Source of the DNA: Streptomyces sp. NRRL S-646
GTDB taxonomy: Bacteria > Actinomycetota > Actinomycetes > Streptomycetales > Streptomycetaceae
Length of the DNA stretch: 64,000 nucleotides
Direction of reading: 5' to 3'
NCBI RefSeq assembly: GCF_000720765.1
Contig: NZ_JODC01000018.1
Coordinates: 62,001 to 126,000, forward strand
Part shown: piece after piece, positions 55,647 to 63,746 of the stretch
Layout of the letters: the number at the start of each line of letters is the position of its first letter
Position numbering within the stretch: the stretch's first letter is position 1
Translations under genes and position numbers: made by a program
Notes under the pieces: generated by a model
Seen by the model: the letters and a program-made list of their open reading frames with translations, nothing else
Told to the model about the DNA's origin: nothing
Databases searched by the model: none

Positions 55647-56539
55647 TGGAGCTGCGGCTGCTCGTCACCTTCGAGAAGGTCGCGACCGTGCTGAGCTTCA
55701 CGCAGGCCGCGGCCGAGCTGAAGTACGCGCAGTCGAGCGTGACCAGCCAGGTACGGGCCCTGGAGTCCTCCCTGGGCGCGGAGCTGTTCGACCGGCTCGG
55801 CAGCAGGATCCGGCTCACGGAGGCGGGTGAGCGGCTGCTCCCCTACGCCCGGCAGATCATCGAGCTCGCCGAGGAGGCGCGGGCCGCGGTCGCCGGTACC
55901 GAGGAGCCCGCCGGTTCGCTGGTGGTCGGGACGATGGAGTCGCTGACCTCATATCGGCTGCCGCCGCTGCTGGAGTTCTTCCACCACCGCTACCCCAGGG
56001 TGCGGCTCTCCCTGCGCACCACCATCGGCGACGAGACCCGGCAGGCGCTGCGGCAGGGCACGTACGATCTCGGCTTCCTGATGGAGGAGACGACCGAGCA
56101 CCCCGGGCTGGAGAGCGTGGTGCTGTGCGAGGAGCCACTCGCTCTGGTCGCCGCGCCCCGGCACGCCCTCGCGGGGCGGGAGTTCGGCACCACCGATCTC
56201 GTACGGCAGCCCCTCCTCGCCACCGAGCCGGGCTGCGCCTACCGGGACTTGTTCGAGCGGGAGCTCAAGTCGTCCGGTGAGCCGGTCGACTTCATGGAGT
56301 TCGGGACGATCGAGGCCACCAAACGCGCGGCGGCGGCCGGCCTCGGGGTCTCGTTGCTGCCCGAGGTGACGGTCGCCGCCGAACTCGCTCAGGGGGCTCT
56401 GGTACGGCTGCCGTGGCAGCCGCCGTTCACGCTTCGGACGCAACTGGCGTGGCGGGCCGGGAAGCGGCTTCCGGCGCATGTACGGCTGTTTCTCGAGCAG
56501 GCGCGGAAGCTCGTGTCCGAAGAGGCCGGGCAAGTGTGA
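55646..56539 (+). CDS. LysR-family transcriptional regulator
   Basis: This is a 297-residue regulator. The N-terminal winged HTH reads VATVLSFTQAAAELKYAQSS then VTSQVRALESSLGAELFDRL. The C-terminal part is a periplasmic-binding-like co-inducer domain. The ATG overlaps the upstream PLDc_N-type stop by one base. The last 113 bases overlap antisense with the 3' end of the convergent EamA transporter gene. It may regulate that transporter, but LysR genes usually lie divergent from their target. Confidence 0.9.
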   Translation: MELRLLVTFEKVATVLSFTQAAAELKYAQSSVTSQVRALESSLGAELFDRLGSRIRLTEAGERLLPYARQIIELAEEARAAVAGTEEPAGSLVVGTMESLTSYRLPPLLEFFHHRYPRVRLSLRTTIGDETRQALRQGTYDLGFLMEETTEHPGLESVVLCEEPLALVAAPRHALAGREFGTTDLVRQPLLATEPGCAYRDLFERELKSSGEPVDFMEFGTIEATKRAAAAGLGVSLLPEVTVAAELAQGALVRLPWQPPFTLRTQLAWRAGKRLPAHVRLFLEQARKLVSEEAGQV

Positions 56540-57398
56540 CCTTCAGGCTGGCCAGCACGATCAGCGGGACGCCCAGCGCCTGGACGAGGCCGATGTGGTG
56601 GCCGTACACCGCCCAGTCCATGACCATCGCGACCGCGGGGTAGACGAAGGCGAGGACGGCGATCTTCGAGGTCGGCAGCTTGGCGTAGGCGGCGTACATG
56701 AGGACGTACATCACGCCGGTGTGGATGAACCCGAGGCCGACCAGCCAGCCCCAGTCCCAGCCTGTGCCGGCCATCGCGCCGAAGTCTGCGAAGGGGAGCA
56801 GCAGCGGAATGCCGACGAGGACCTGGACCAGGGCGATGAGGTGCGGGCGGACGCCGGTGATGCGCTTGGTGACCAGGGTGGACAGGCCGTACAGGAGCGC
56901 GGCGAGGAGGGCCTGGCCGACGCCCGTCAGATAGGTGCCGCCGCTGGTGAAGTCGGACGGTGTCACGCCCGAGACCAGGATCAGGCCCGCGAAGGCCAGC
57001 GCGATCCAGCCGACCTTGGCGGCGGTGAGGCGCTCGCGGAAGAGGAGAGCGCCGAGCAGGACCACGTAGAACGGCTGTGTGTGGTAGACGACCGTGGCGA
57101 CCGAGATCGACGTGTTCTCGTACGACTCGAAGAGGAACACCCAGTTGAAGACGATGAACACGCCGCCCAGGACGGCGAGTCCGAAGGTGCGCGGGGTGAA
57201 GCCGTGGTCGCGGAGCCAGCCGCGGGACAGGACGTAGGAGCCCAGGGCCAGGGCGCCGAAGACGACCCGGAAGAAGACGACATTGAAGGGCGAGGCGCCC
57301 GACTCGACGACGAAGACGCCGAGGGTGCCGGACAGCACCATCGCGGTCATCAGCTGGGCGACGCCCCTGCTCTCTGCGGACTTGCTCTGCGTGGTCAT
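56427..57398 (-). CDS. EamA-family (DMT) transporter
   Basis: This is a 323-residue membrane protein of the drug/metabolite transporter superfamily. Two EamA repeats of five helices each are visible, each with a conserved Pro/Gly pattern (YHTQPFYVVLLGALLFRERL in the first, AFVYPAVAMVMDWAVYGHHI in the second). Substrates vary widely in this family (amino acids, metabolites). The C-terminal 40 residues form a charged tail that overlaps the end of the LysR gene. Confidence 0.88.
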   Translation of the reverse strand: MTTQSKSAESRGVAQLMTAMVLSGTLGVFVVESGASPFNVVFFRVVFGALALGSYVLSRGWLRDHGFTPRTFGLAVLGGVFIVFNWVFLFESYENTSISVATVVYHTQPFYVVLLGALLFRERLTAAKVGWIALAFAGLILVSGVTPSDFTSGGTYLTGVGQALLAALLYGLSTLVTKRITGVRPHLIALVQVLVGIPLLLPFADFGAMAGTGWDWGWLVGLGFIHTGVMYVLMYAAYAKLPTSKIAVLAFVYPAVAMVMDWAVYGHHIGLVQALGVPLIVLASLKVTLARPLRTRASAPARETAVHAPEAASRPATPVASEA

Positions 57399-57577
57399 GT
57401 CCTGGACGCTACGAGCGGGCCGGGGTGCCGGTCCACGCGCCAGTGGGGCGTCCTGCCGATGCCCCCATCGGCCCCGGCGATGACCCCAGGTGCCTACAGG
57501 TTGTACGCCGACGAGGCTCCCGATGCGGACAATGCGCCCCTGTGCCCGGACCGGCCGGAACCGGACACTTACCTCGC

Positions 57578-58990
57578 ATGACGACTGCTCCCGCCGACTC
57601 CTCAGGCACCCTCGCCCCCGCCTACGGTGACAAGGTCATCGCCGTCGAGACGGCTGGCTCCGAGCCCATCCCCGACGCCGAACGCCATGGCTCGCCGCTC
57701 CAGCTGCTGTGGACCTGGGCGTCCCCGAACATCGAGTTCGCAACCGTCTTCATCGGTGTGATCTCGGTGCTGTTCTTCGGCCTGAGCTTCTGGCAGGCCA
57801 CCGCCGCCATCGTGCTGGGCACCGCGCTCGGCGCGGTCACGCAGGGCGTGCTGTCCCTGGACGGGCCGCGGTTCGGTGTGCCGCAGATGGTGATCGGCCG
57901 CTTCTCCTTCGGCCACCTCGGCAACATCCTGCCGGCCGCGGCCAACGGTCTGGTGGCGGGCGTGGGCTGGTTCGCGGTGAACAGCGTGAGCGCGGCCTTC
58001 GCCCTCAACACCCTGACGGGACTGCGCCCGCTGCCGTCCCTCCTGCTGGTGGTCGTGGCCGAGATCCTGATCGGCTTCATCGGCCACAACTTCGTGCACA
58101 CCTTCGAGAAGTACGCCTTCCCGGCCCTCGCGGTGATCTTCCTGCTGGCGGGCGTGTGGACGTTCAAGGACGCGGATCTCGGCGGGGGCGGCACCGGCGG
58201 CGGCATCGGCGGCTTCCTCCTCGCCTTCAGCGCGGCCTGGGGCTACGCGGCCGGCTGGAACCCGTACGCCACGGACTACTCCCGCTATCTGCCGCGCACC
58301 GCGAACAGGTTCAGGACGGTCCTCTACCCGGCCGTCGGCCTGTTCGTGTCGGTCGCCGTCGTGGCGGTCATCGGCGCGGCCTCGGCGACCATCGTGGCTC
58401 CCAAGGACGCCACCCCGACGGCGGCCTTCACGGGTCATCTCCCGGGCTGGCTGGGCGACCTGGTACTCCTCGCCATCATCCTCGGCGGCATCTCCGCGAA
58501 CGCCCTCAACATCTACTCGGGCGCGATCTCCATCGCCTCCTTCGGGCTGAAGCTCCCCACCTGGCTGAGCCGCAGCGTGCTGGTCGTGGTGTCGGGTGTC
58601 GCCGGTACGGCGGCCGCGTGGGCGTCGCTGTCGGACGCGGGGTCGGCGTACGAGGCGTTCCTGCTGGTCATCGCGTACTGGGTGGCGCCATGGCTGGGGG
58701 TCGTCCTGGTGGAGCGGTGGCTGCAGTCCCGCACGGCCACGGACGAGGAGCTGACGGCCCGTCTGACCGACCGTTCCTTCACCAACTGGCCTGGACTGGC
58801 AGCCCTGTTGATCGGCGTCGCGGTGTCGGTTCCGCTCTTCTCCAACCAGGAGGACTTCGTCGGCTACGTCCCGAAGCACTGGCCGTCCTTCGGCGACATC
58901 ACGCCGGTGGTGGGGTTCGTGGTGAGCGCGGGGCTGTACGCGGTGCTGCGCCGCGCGAAGGCTCAGTCCGCGTCCAGTGGTTCCGCCTGA
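57578..58990 (+). CDS. NCS1-family nucleobase permease (cytosine/purine type)
   Basis: This is a 470-residue membrane protein with about 12 helices of the NCS1 purine/cytosine permease family. The start of the core, TWASPNIEFATVFIGVISVL, and GWNPYATDYSRYLPR with its conserved Asn and Tyr residues are typical. Cytosine is a likely substrate because a cytosine deaminase gene lies at the end of the window, but other nucleobases are possible. No ribosome site precedes the ATG at 57578, so the message may be leaderless. Its end overlaps a secreted-protein gene by 28 bases. Confidence 0.9.
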   Translation: MTTAPADSSGTLAPAYGDKVIAVETAGSEPIPDAERHGSPLQLLWTWASPNIEFATVFIGVISVLFFGLSFWQATAAIVLGTALGAVTQGVLSLDGPRFGVPQMVIGRFSFGHLGNILPAAANGLVAGVGWFAVNSVSAAFALNTLTGLRPLPSLLLVVVAEILIGFIGHNFVHTFEKYAFPALAVIFLLAGVWTFKDADLGGGGTGGGIGGFLLAFSAAWGYAAGWNPYATDYSRYLPRTANRFRTVLYPAVGLFVSVAVVAVIGAASATIVAPKDATPTAAFTGHLPGWLGDLVLLAIILGGISANALNIYSGAISIASFGLKLPTWLSRSVLVVVSGVAGTAAAWASLSDAGSAYEAFLLVIAYWVAPWLGVVLVERWLQSRTATDEELTARLTDRSFTNWPGLAALLIGVAVSVPLFSNQEDFVGYVPKHWPSFGDITPVVGFVVSAGLYAVLRRAKAQSASSGSA

Positions 58991-59592
58991 TCCGCGTACT
59001 CGACCCTGATGTACCTGCTGTTGTGTTCGCCGTAGGCCTTCTTGAGGATCGGTTCCGCCGTGTCGGGGTCGTCGACCCCGATGATGACGAAGCCCCGTTC
59101 GTCGGCGGCGACTTCGCGCATCTCGAAGGTGCCGTCCCAGCGGCGCATGTCGTCGCCGATCCGGTCGGAGAGGGCCGAGAGGGTCTTTCCGCTGACGTCG
59201 GTGTCGTGCAGCCGCACGGTCACGCCCCGGGCGGCCGCCCCGCAGACCTCGTCGTCGAAGGCGGCGGAGGGCATGCGCCAGACGTCGGCCGACTGGTGGT
59301 CCTCGTCGACGGAGAGGCCCGTGTAGACGTCGGAGTACTTCTTCTCGGCCAGGTCGTCGACGTGTATGACCACGCGCGTCAGCGGGGTGTCGTCGTTGCG
59401 ACCGGGGAGGCTGTCCACCGGGCGGGTGCCGACGCAAGTCCGGTCCGTGGCCACCGACTTGATCCGAACGGGCTCCGACCTGAGGCCTCCGTCGCTGTGT
59501 CCGGTCCCCATGGCCTGGGCGTACAGGCCCGCGGCCACCACCAGCGCGGCGGTCGCTCCGGCCGATGCGATCCAGGTGCGGTTGCTGCCCAT
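58963..59592 (-). CDS. Membrane-anchored or secreted protein, unknown
   Basis: This is a 209-residue protein with an N-terminal hydrophobic segment (WIASAGATAALVVAAGLYAQ) acting as a signal anchor. The rest is soluble, acidic, with two Cys residues that may pair. I recognise no domain. It is divergent in relation to nothing immediately: ArsR lies upstream on the same strand after 60 bases. Its 3' end overlaps the permease gene. Confidence 0.75.
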   Translation of the reverse strand: MGSNRTWIASAGATAALVVAAGLYAQAMGTGHSDGGLRSEPVRIKSVATDRTCVGTRPVDSLPGRNDDTPLTRVVIHVDDLAEKKYSDVYTGLSVDEDHQSADVWRMPSAAFDDEVCGAAARGVTVRLHDTDVSGKTLSALSDRIGDDMRRWDGTFEMREVAADERGFVIIGVDDPDTAEPILKKAYGEHNSRYIRVEYADQAEPLDAD

Positions 59593-59652
59593 GTCCCCCT
59601 CCGTCCCCGTGCGTTGGCGTCAGCACTGTGACGCCGGAGGGGCCGGAGGGGT

Positions 59653-59988
59653 TCAGTCCGTGGGTTCGTCCCGCAGGACGAGGTCCAGCAGACCCGGGAA
59701 GCGGGCCTCGAACTCCGCCCGCCGCAGGCGGTTGACCCGCCGGGCCCCCTCGTCGCGCTGCTCGACCAGGCCCGCGCCCCGCAGCACCACGAAGTGATGG
59801 CTGAGCGCCGCCTTGCCGACGGGCACGTCGAAGCTTCCGCAGCTGCGCGACCACTCCTGCGAGCCCGCCAGCTCCCTGACGAGGCTGATGCGTACGGGAT
59901 CGGCGAGCGCGGCGAGGGCGGTCTGGACGGAGACGTCGTCGGGGTGGGTGTGCTCGGGGGCGGCCCGATGACTGGTGCGCTGCGCCAC
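59653..59988 (-). CDS. ArsR-family repressor
   Basis: This is a 111-residue winged-helix repressor. The core reads QTALAALADPVRISLVRELA and then KAALSHHFVVLRGAGLVEQR. No CxC metal-binding motif is visible, so it is probably not a metal sensor; a single Cys near residue 50 could respond to redox or electrophiles. The GTG start has AAGGAG seven bases upstream. It is divergent from a zinc-type quinone reductase gene, with clear repeats between them. Confidence 0.9.
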   Translation of the reverse strand: MAQRTSHRAAPEHTHPDDVSVQTALAALADPVRISLVRELAGSQEWSRSCGSFDVPVGKAALSHHFVVLRGAGLVEQRDEGARRVNRLRRAEFEARFPGLLDLVLRDEPTD

Positions 59989-60030
59989 GCGGGGCTCCTT
60001 CACGCCTTGCCGAGGTTCCGTCTTGCCAAG

Positions 60031-60098
60031 TGTTCGATGAAAATCATACACTCGCGGCTGTTCGCTTTTCATTGAACAGTTGCTTTTCATCGAACAGT
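60031..60098. promoter_or_regulatory. ArsR operator region with repeated half-sites
   Basis: GCTTTTCATTGAACAGT (60064-60080) and GCTTTTCATCGAACAGT (60082-60098) are direct repeats 18 bases apart. TGTTCGATGAAAAT at 60031-60044 is the reverse complement of the same element. CTGTTC-N10-GAACAG also forms an inverted repeat at 60058-60079. The cluster fits binding by the divergent ArsR-type repressor. Confidence 0.7.
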
Positions 60099-60128
60099 CG
60101 CGGGTCGAGCAGTCATGGAGGGTGCGGC

Positions 60129-61103
60129 ATGCGTGCGGTGGAGTTCCAGGAGTACGGCGGACCCGAGGTCCTGAAGGTCGTGGAGGCGGAGGTCCCCGAG
60201 CCCGGCCCGGGCCAGGTGAGCGTCGACGTGGCGTACACCGGGGTGAACTTCGCCGATCTCAAGGCCCGCGGCGAGGGCTACCGGGTGCCGCAGCTGCCCT
60301 TCGTGCCCGGGCTCGAGGGGTCCGGGCGTGTCCGCGCGCTCGGCGAGGGCGTCACGGGCCTGTCCGTCGGCCAGGAGGTGACGGCGCTGACGGAGGGCGG
60401 CGCCTACGCGGATGTGGCGCTGGCGAACGCCTCGACCGTCTTCCCGGTCCCGGCCGGCGTCGACCTGCGTACGGCGGCGACCCTGCCGACGGTGCTGCCG
60501 ACGGCTTACGCCCTGGTGCACGCGGTGGGCCGACTGCAGCCGGGCGAGACGGTGCTCGTGCAGGGCGCGGCGGGCGGCGTCGGCACGGTGGTGGGGCAGC
60601 TGGCCAAGGCGGCGGGCGCCGGTGCGGTCTACGGCGTGGTGTCGGGCGCGGCCAAGGCGGCGTACGCGCGCGAGTACGGCTACGACGAGGTGTTCGTCGG
60701 CGAGTTCACGGAGGCGGTACGGGAGGCGACCGGCGGCCGGGGCGTCGACCTCGCGCTCGATCCGGTCGGCGGCGAGACGTTCCGGGGCAGCCTGGCCTCA
60801 CTCGCGGTCTTCGGGCGCCTGGTCTCCTTCGGCAACGCGAGCTCGGCGCCGGCGTGGAACGTGGGACAGCCGGAGCTCTACCCCTCCGGGGTGTCGGTCG
60901 GCGGCTTCTCGATCCTTACGCTGGCGAAGACGGCCCCCGGTGAACTGCGCTCCCTCGCCGAGCGGGCCTTCGCGAAGGCGGTGGACGGCACGGTGTCTTT
61001 GCCGGTCACCGCCGAGTTCGGACTGGAGGAGGCGGCGGAGGCGCACCGGCTGATGGGGACGCGGACCAGCACGGGCAAGCTGCTGCTGCGGGTGGGCGGC
61101 TGA
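60129..61103 (+). CDS. NADPH:quinone oxidoreductase / zinc-type alcohol dehydrogenase family
   Basis: This 324-residue enzyme belongs to the medium-chain dehydrogenase superfamily, quinone-reductase branch (QorA-like). The N-terminal GroES-like fold begins MRAVEFQEYGGPEVLKVVE, and the NADPH motif VLVQGAAGGVGTVVGQLAK is near residue 140. It lacks the structural-zinc cysteines, as expected for this branch. It is divergent from the ArsR repressor and is probably its target, perhaps induced by quinones or aldehydes. Confidence 0.9.
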   Translation: MRAVEFQEYGGPEVLKVVEAEVPEPGPGQVSVDVAYTGVNFADLKARGEGYRVPQLPFVPGLEGSGRVRALGEGVTGLSVGQEVTALTEGGAYADVALANASTVFPVPAGVDLRTAATLPTVLPTAYALVHAVGRLQPGETVLVQGAAGGVGTVVGQLAKAAGAGAVYGVVSGAAKAAYAREYGYDEVFVGEFTEAVREATGGRGVDLALDPVGGETFRGSLASLAVFGRLVSFGNASSAPAWNVGQPELYPSGVSVGGFSILTLAKTAPGELRSLAERAFAKAVDGTVSLPVTAEFGLEEAAEAHRLMGTRTSTGKLLLRVGG

Positions 61104-61116
61104 CCCCCGTCAGCCG
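61097..61116 (+). terminator. Short terminator hairpin after the quinone reductase gene
   Basis: CGGCTGA and TCAGCCG form a seven-base stem around a CCCCCG loop. The stem includes the stop codon. Confidence 0.45.
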
Positions 61117-61472
61117 ACCCCCATCAGATCTTCGTCCAGCGCTGGGCCTGGTTCCCGGACGTGCAGGTGTCGGTGACCGGCCAGCCGGCGGAGTTCTCGA
61201 GGCACTGGCTGTTGGACATGTTCTGCAGGGTGCCGGACCCACTTACACGTCTGCCGGGGCCGGTCCTCCGGGATCGCCTCCAGCCACGCCAGGGGCATGA
61301 TCGTCCGGCCGGGTCCCGGTGGGCGACCTCGCCGACCACATCGACCTCGCGGTGACGGTGTGGCAGCGCGTGGACTGGACAATGCCCCGCGAATTTTGAC
61401 ACGGTGAGGCGCACCGATCCGCATTCGAACACGCGATCGATGACACACCGGACATCCGGGAGGCCGTCAGCC
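61104..61472. other. Gene-poor interval with a lectin-like remnant
   Basis: This 369-base interval between the quinone reductase and the transglutaminase-like gene holds the hairpin above, a minus-strand remnant at 61124-61240 and the promoter of the next gene. I see no intact gene. Confidence 0.5.
61124..61240 (-). pseudogene. Possible ricin-B-type lectin remnant
   Basis: The minus strand reads MSNSQCLENSAGWPVTDTCT and GNQAQRWTKI before a stop. The paired Cys residues and the Q-x-W motif resemble the end of a ricin-type beta-trefoil repeat of secreted Streptomyces proteins. There is no signal peptide or catalytic domain, so only a fragment remains. A weak call. Confidence 0.35.
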
Positions 61473-62372
61473 ATGTCACTTGCCTTCTACGCCACGCACA
61501 GCACGTTCTCGGACCCCGGCGAACTCGCCGACCAGTACGTCGACTTACCCCGCGACCCCATCCAACTCGCACGCATTTCCCGCGACTTGCTCATCCACCG
61601 CGTGGAGGGCGACCTCTTCCACCACACCCACCCGGCCGACCGCCTGCACAACGACGCCGAGACCCGCTACATCGACGACATCCTGCGCATCCTCATGGCA
61701 CGGAACGACGCCCCCCTGCACGTACGGCGCGAGGTCGAGGACCGTTTCGTCGGAACCTGCCGGGACTTCTCGCTGCTGCTCTGCTCCTTCCTGCGACAGG
61801 CGGGTATCCCGGCCCGCATCCGCTCCGGCTTCGCCGACTACTTCGGCTCCGACGGCTTCCACTGCGACCACGTGGTCACCGAGTACTGGGACGAGGAGCG
61901 CGGCTGGCTGTTCGCGGACGCCCAGCTCGCCGACCCCGCCATCACCGCCAACTGGAACGCGGACTTCGCCCCGATGGACGTCCCGCGCGACCGCTTCCTC
62001 GTCGCGGGCAAGGCGTGGCAGGCGATCCGCGAGGGTGCCGCGGACCCGAAGACCTTCGGGCTGCATCCGCCGGGGGAAGGCCCGTTCTGGGGCGAGCGGT
62101 TCGTGGCCGGCAACATCCGGCTCGACCTCGCAGCCCTGAACAAGGTGGAGACGCTGCTGTGGGACGAGTGGGGAATGGACGAAGGGAAGCCGGGCACGCC
62201 ACTGTCGGCAGCAGCCCGTGAGCTCTACGACCGCGCTGCCCTGGTCGCGGGCGACGACGTCCCCTTCGACGCGGCCCGCAAGCTGTTCACCGAGGACGAC
62301 ACCCTGCGCACCCCGAAGACGGTGCTGTGCTCGGCGCCGTACAAGGGGCCGAGTCACGTCACCCTCCGCTGA
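61473..62372 (+). CDS. Transglutaminase-like (cysteine protease fold) protein
   Basis: This is a 299-residue protein with the transglutaminase core. The Cys is in GTCRDFSLLLCSFLRQAGI near residue 95, the His in FHCDHVVTEYW near residue 132, and the Asp in FADAQLADP near residue 150. The role is unknown; relatives include proteases and peptide-modifying enzymes. The ATG has GGGAGG ten bases upstream. Codon 25 (61545-61547) is TTA, which suggests translation late in development through bldA. It converges with the PucR gene, with two bases between stops. Confidence 0.88.
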   Translation: MSLAFYATHSTFSDPGELADQYVDLPRDPIQLARISRDLLIHRVEGDLFHHTHPADRLHNDAETRYIDDILRILMARNDAPLHVRREVEDRFVGTCRDFSLLLCSFLRQAGIPARIRSGFADYFGSDGFHCDHVVTEYWDEERGWLFADAQLADPAITANWNADFAPMDVPRDRFLVAGKAWQAIREGAADPKTFGLHPPGEGPFWGERFVAGNIRLDLAALNKVETLLWDEWGMDEGKPGTPLSAAARELYDRAALVAGDDVPFDAARKLFTEDDTLRTPKTVLCSAPYKGPSHVTLR

Positions 62373-62374
62373 AC

Positions 62375-63634
62375 TCAGGCAACGGTTCGCAGGCCGCGTG
62401 CCGGGGCCGCCCCCGTCCCCCGGACCACCCGATGCGCACACGCCGCCGCCAGCAACTCCCCCAGCAGATCCGGGTCGTCGATCTCCAGGCCGAGAAGGGA
62501 CTCGATCCGTTCCAGGCGCTGGTAGAGCGACTGGCGGCCGATGTGCAGCAAGGCCGCCGTGCGCGTCGGCGAACACCCGTGCCGCAGGTGCACCTCCAGG
62601 GTGCGGACGAGATCGCTGGGGTGGGCCGCCTCCCAGGCCAGCAGCGGGCCCAGGGTGTGCTGGACCAGCCGGTCGAGGCGGTCGCGGTTGGTGTCGATAC
62701 CGCCGCGGGTCAGCTCCCGTTCCAGGGCCAGTGCGCGGGCGGAGGTCACCAACGGGCCGTCGGGAACGGCGGGTTCGGCAGCCGGCACGGTGAGCGCCAG
62801 CTCCAGCGTCGTACGGGCCGCCCGCAGCGTGTCGCTCCAGCGCAGCCAGCCGCTCCCGGCGTCGACGGCGTGCCCGACGGCGACGGTGAGCCCGGCGTCG
62901 GCTGCCGTACGAAATGCCTCCTGGACGGCGCGGATCGGGTCACCGGTTCTGGTTGCGGGCAGCGTGAGCAGTGCCAGCACATCCCCCGGAAACGCGGCCC
63001 GTAGCACCCCCGCCCCGCCCAGCAGCCGTACCGCCCGGTCCACGGCGCCGGTCTCCCGCGTCCCGTGCACCGACACCCCGATCAGCCGTGCCCCCGGCCC
63101 CGGGTGGAACCCGGCGAGCGCCGACCGTGCCTCGACCTCCGGCTGATTCAGGGCCGCGCGGTCGGCCAGGTCGGCGAGCAGGGCCGCCGTGTGGTCGTCA
63201 CCCCAGGGACGTACCACCGACCGTCCGGACAGCCCCCGGGCCACGATCGCCCGGTTCGCCGCCTCCGTGATGCGTACGAAGGGCACGACCCGGTGCAGGG
63301 CGAGCAGGGGCAGGCCGAGGCGGCGGGCCTCGTCGACGACCTCGGCGGGCATGTGCGGCAGGGAGCGGCCGACCTCCACCGCCAGCCCGGCGGCACCCCG
63401 CGCGGCCAGCTCACGCACGTACCGGCGACGGACCTCCTCGTCCGCGTCGGTAAGCCCGAAGCCGTTGGTGAGCAGCAGCTCCCCGCCGTCGAGGAAGTTG
63501 GCGCCCTCGTAGACCTCGCTGGAGTGGACCCAGCGGACCGGGCAGTCCAGGGCGCCGTGACCGGCGAGGAGCTCGGGTTCGGAGGCGCGTACCGGATCGA
63601 GATCCAGGACTTCGCGGAGGGTGAGTGCGGCCAC
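62375..63634 (-). CDS. PucR-family transcriptional regulator
   Basis: This is a 419-residue protein. The N-terminal PucR domain starts ALTLREVLDLDPVRASEPEL, and the C-terminal helix-turn-helix of the CdaR/PucR type reads LEVHLRHGCSPTRTAALLHI then GRQSLYQRLERIESLLGLEI. PucR proteins often control purine or pyrimidine use. The GTG at 63634 has GGAGG six bases upstream; a GTG two codons earlier lies too close to it. It is divergent from the cytosine deaminase, its likely target. Confidence 0.9.
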   Translation of the reverse strand: MAALTLREVLDLDPVRASEPELLAGHGALDCPVRWVHSSEVYEGANFLDGGELLLTNGFGLTDADEEVRRRYVRELAARGAAGLAVEVGRSLPHMPAEVVDEARRLGLPLLALHRVVPFVRITEAANRAIVARGLSGRSVVRPWGDDHTAALLADLADRAALNQPEVEARSALAGFHPGPGARLIGVSVHGTRETGAVDRAVRLLGGAGVLRAAFPGDVLALLTLPATRTGDPIRAVQEAFRTAADAGLTVAVGHAVDAGSGWLRWSDTLRAARTTLELALTVPAAEPAVPDGPLVTSARALALERELTRGGIDTNRDRLDRLVQHTLGPLLAWEAAHPSDLVRTLEVHLRHGCSPTRTAALLHIGRQSLYQRLERIESLLGLEIDDPDLLGELLAAACAHRVVRGTGAAPARGLRTVA

Positions 63635-63746
63635 GGGCACCTCCAGGGCAGGGGCTCACGCGTGGACAGTTCGTCCGGCGGCGGGTTGCCCGGAGAGTAC
63701 TTTCCGCACGTTGCCCTCGTGTTTCGACCACAGGAGAGTGGGACGT

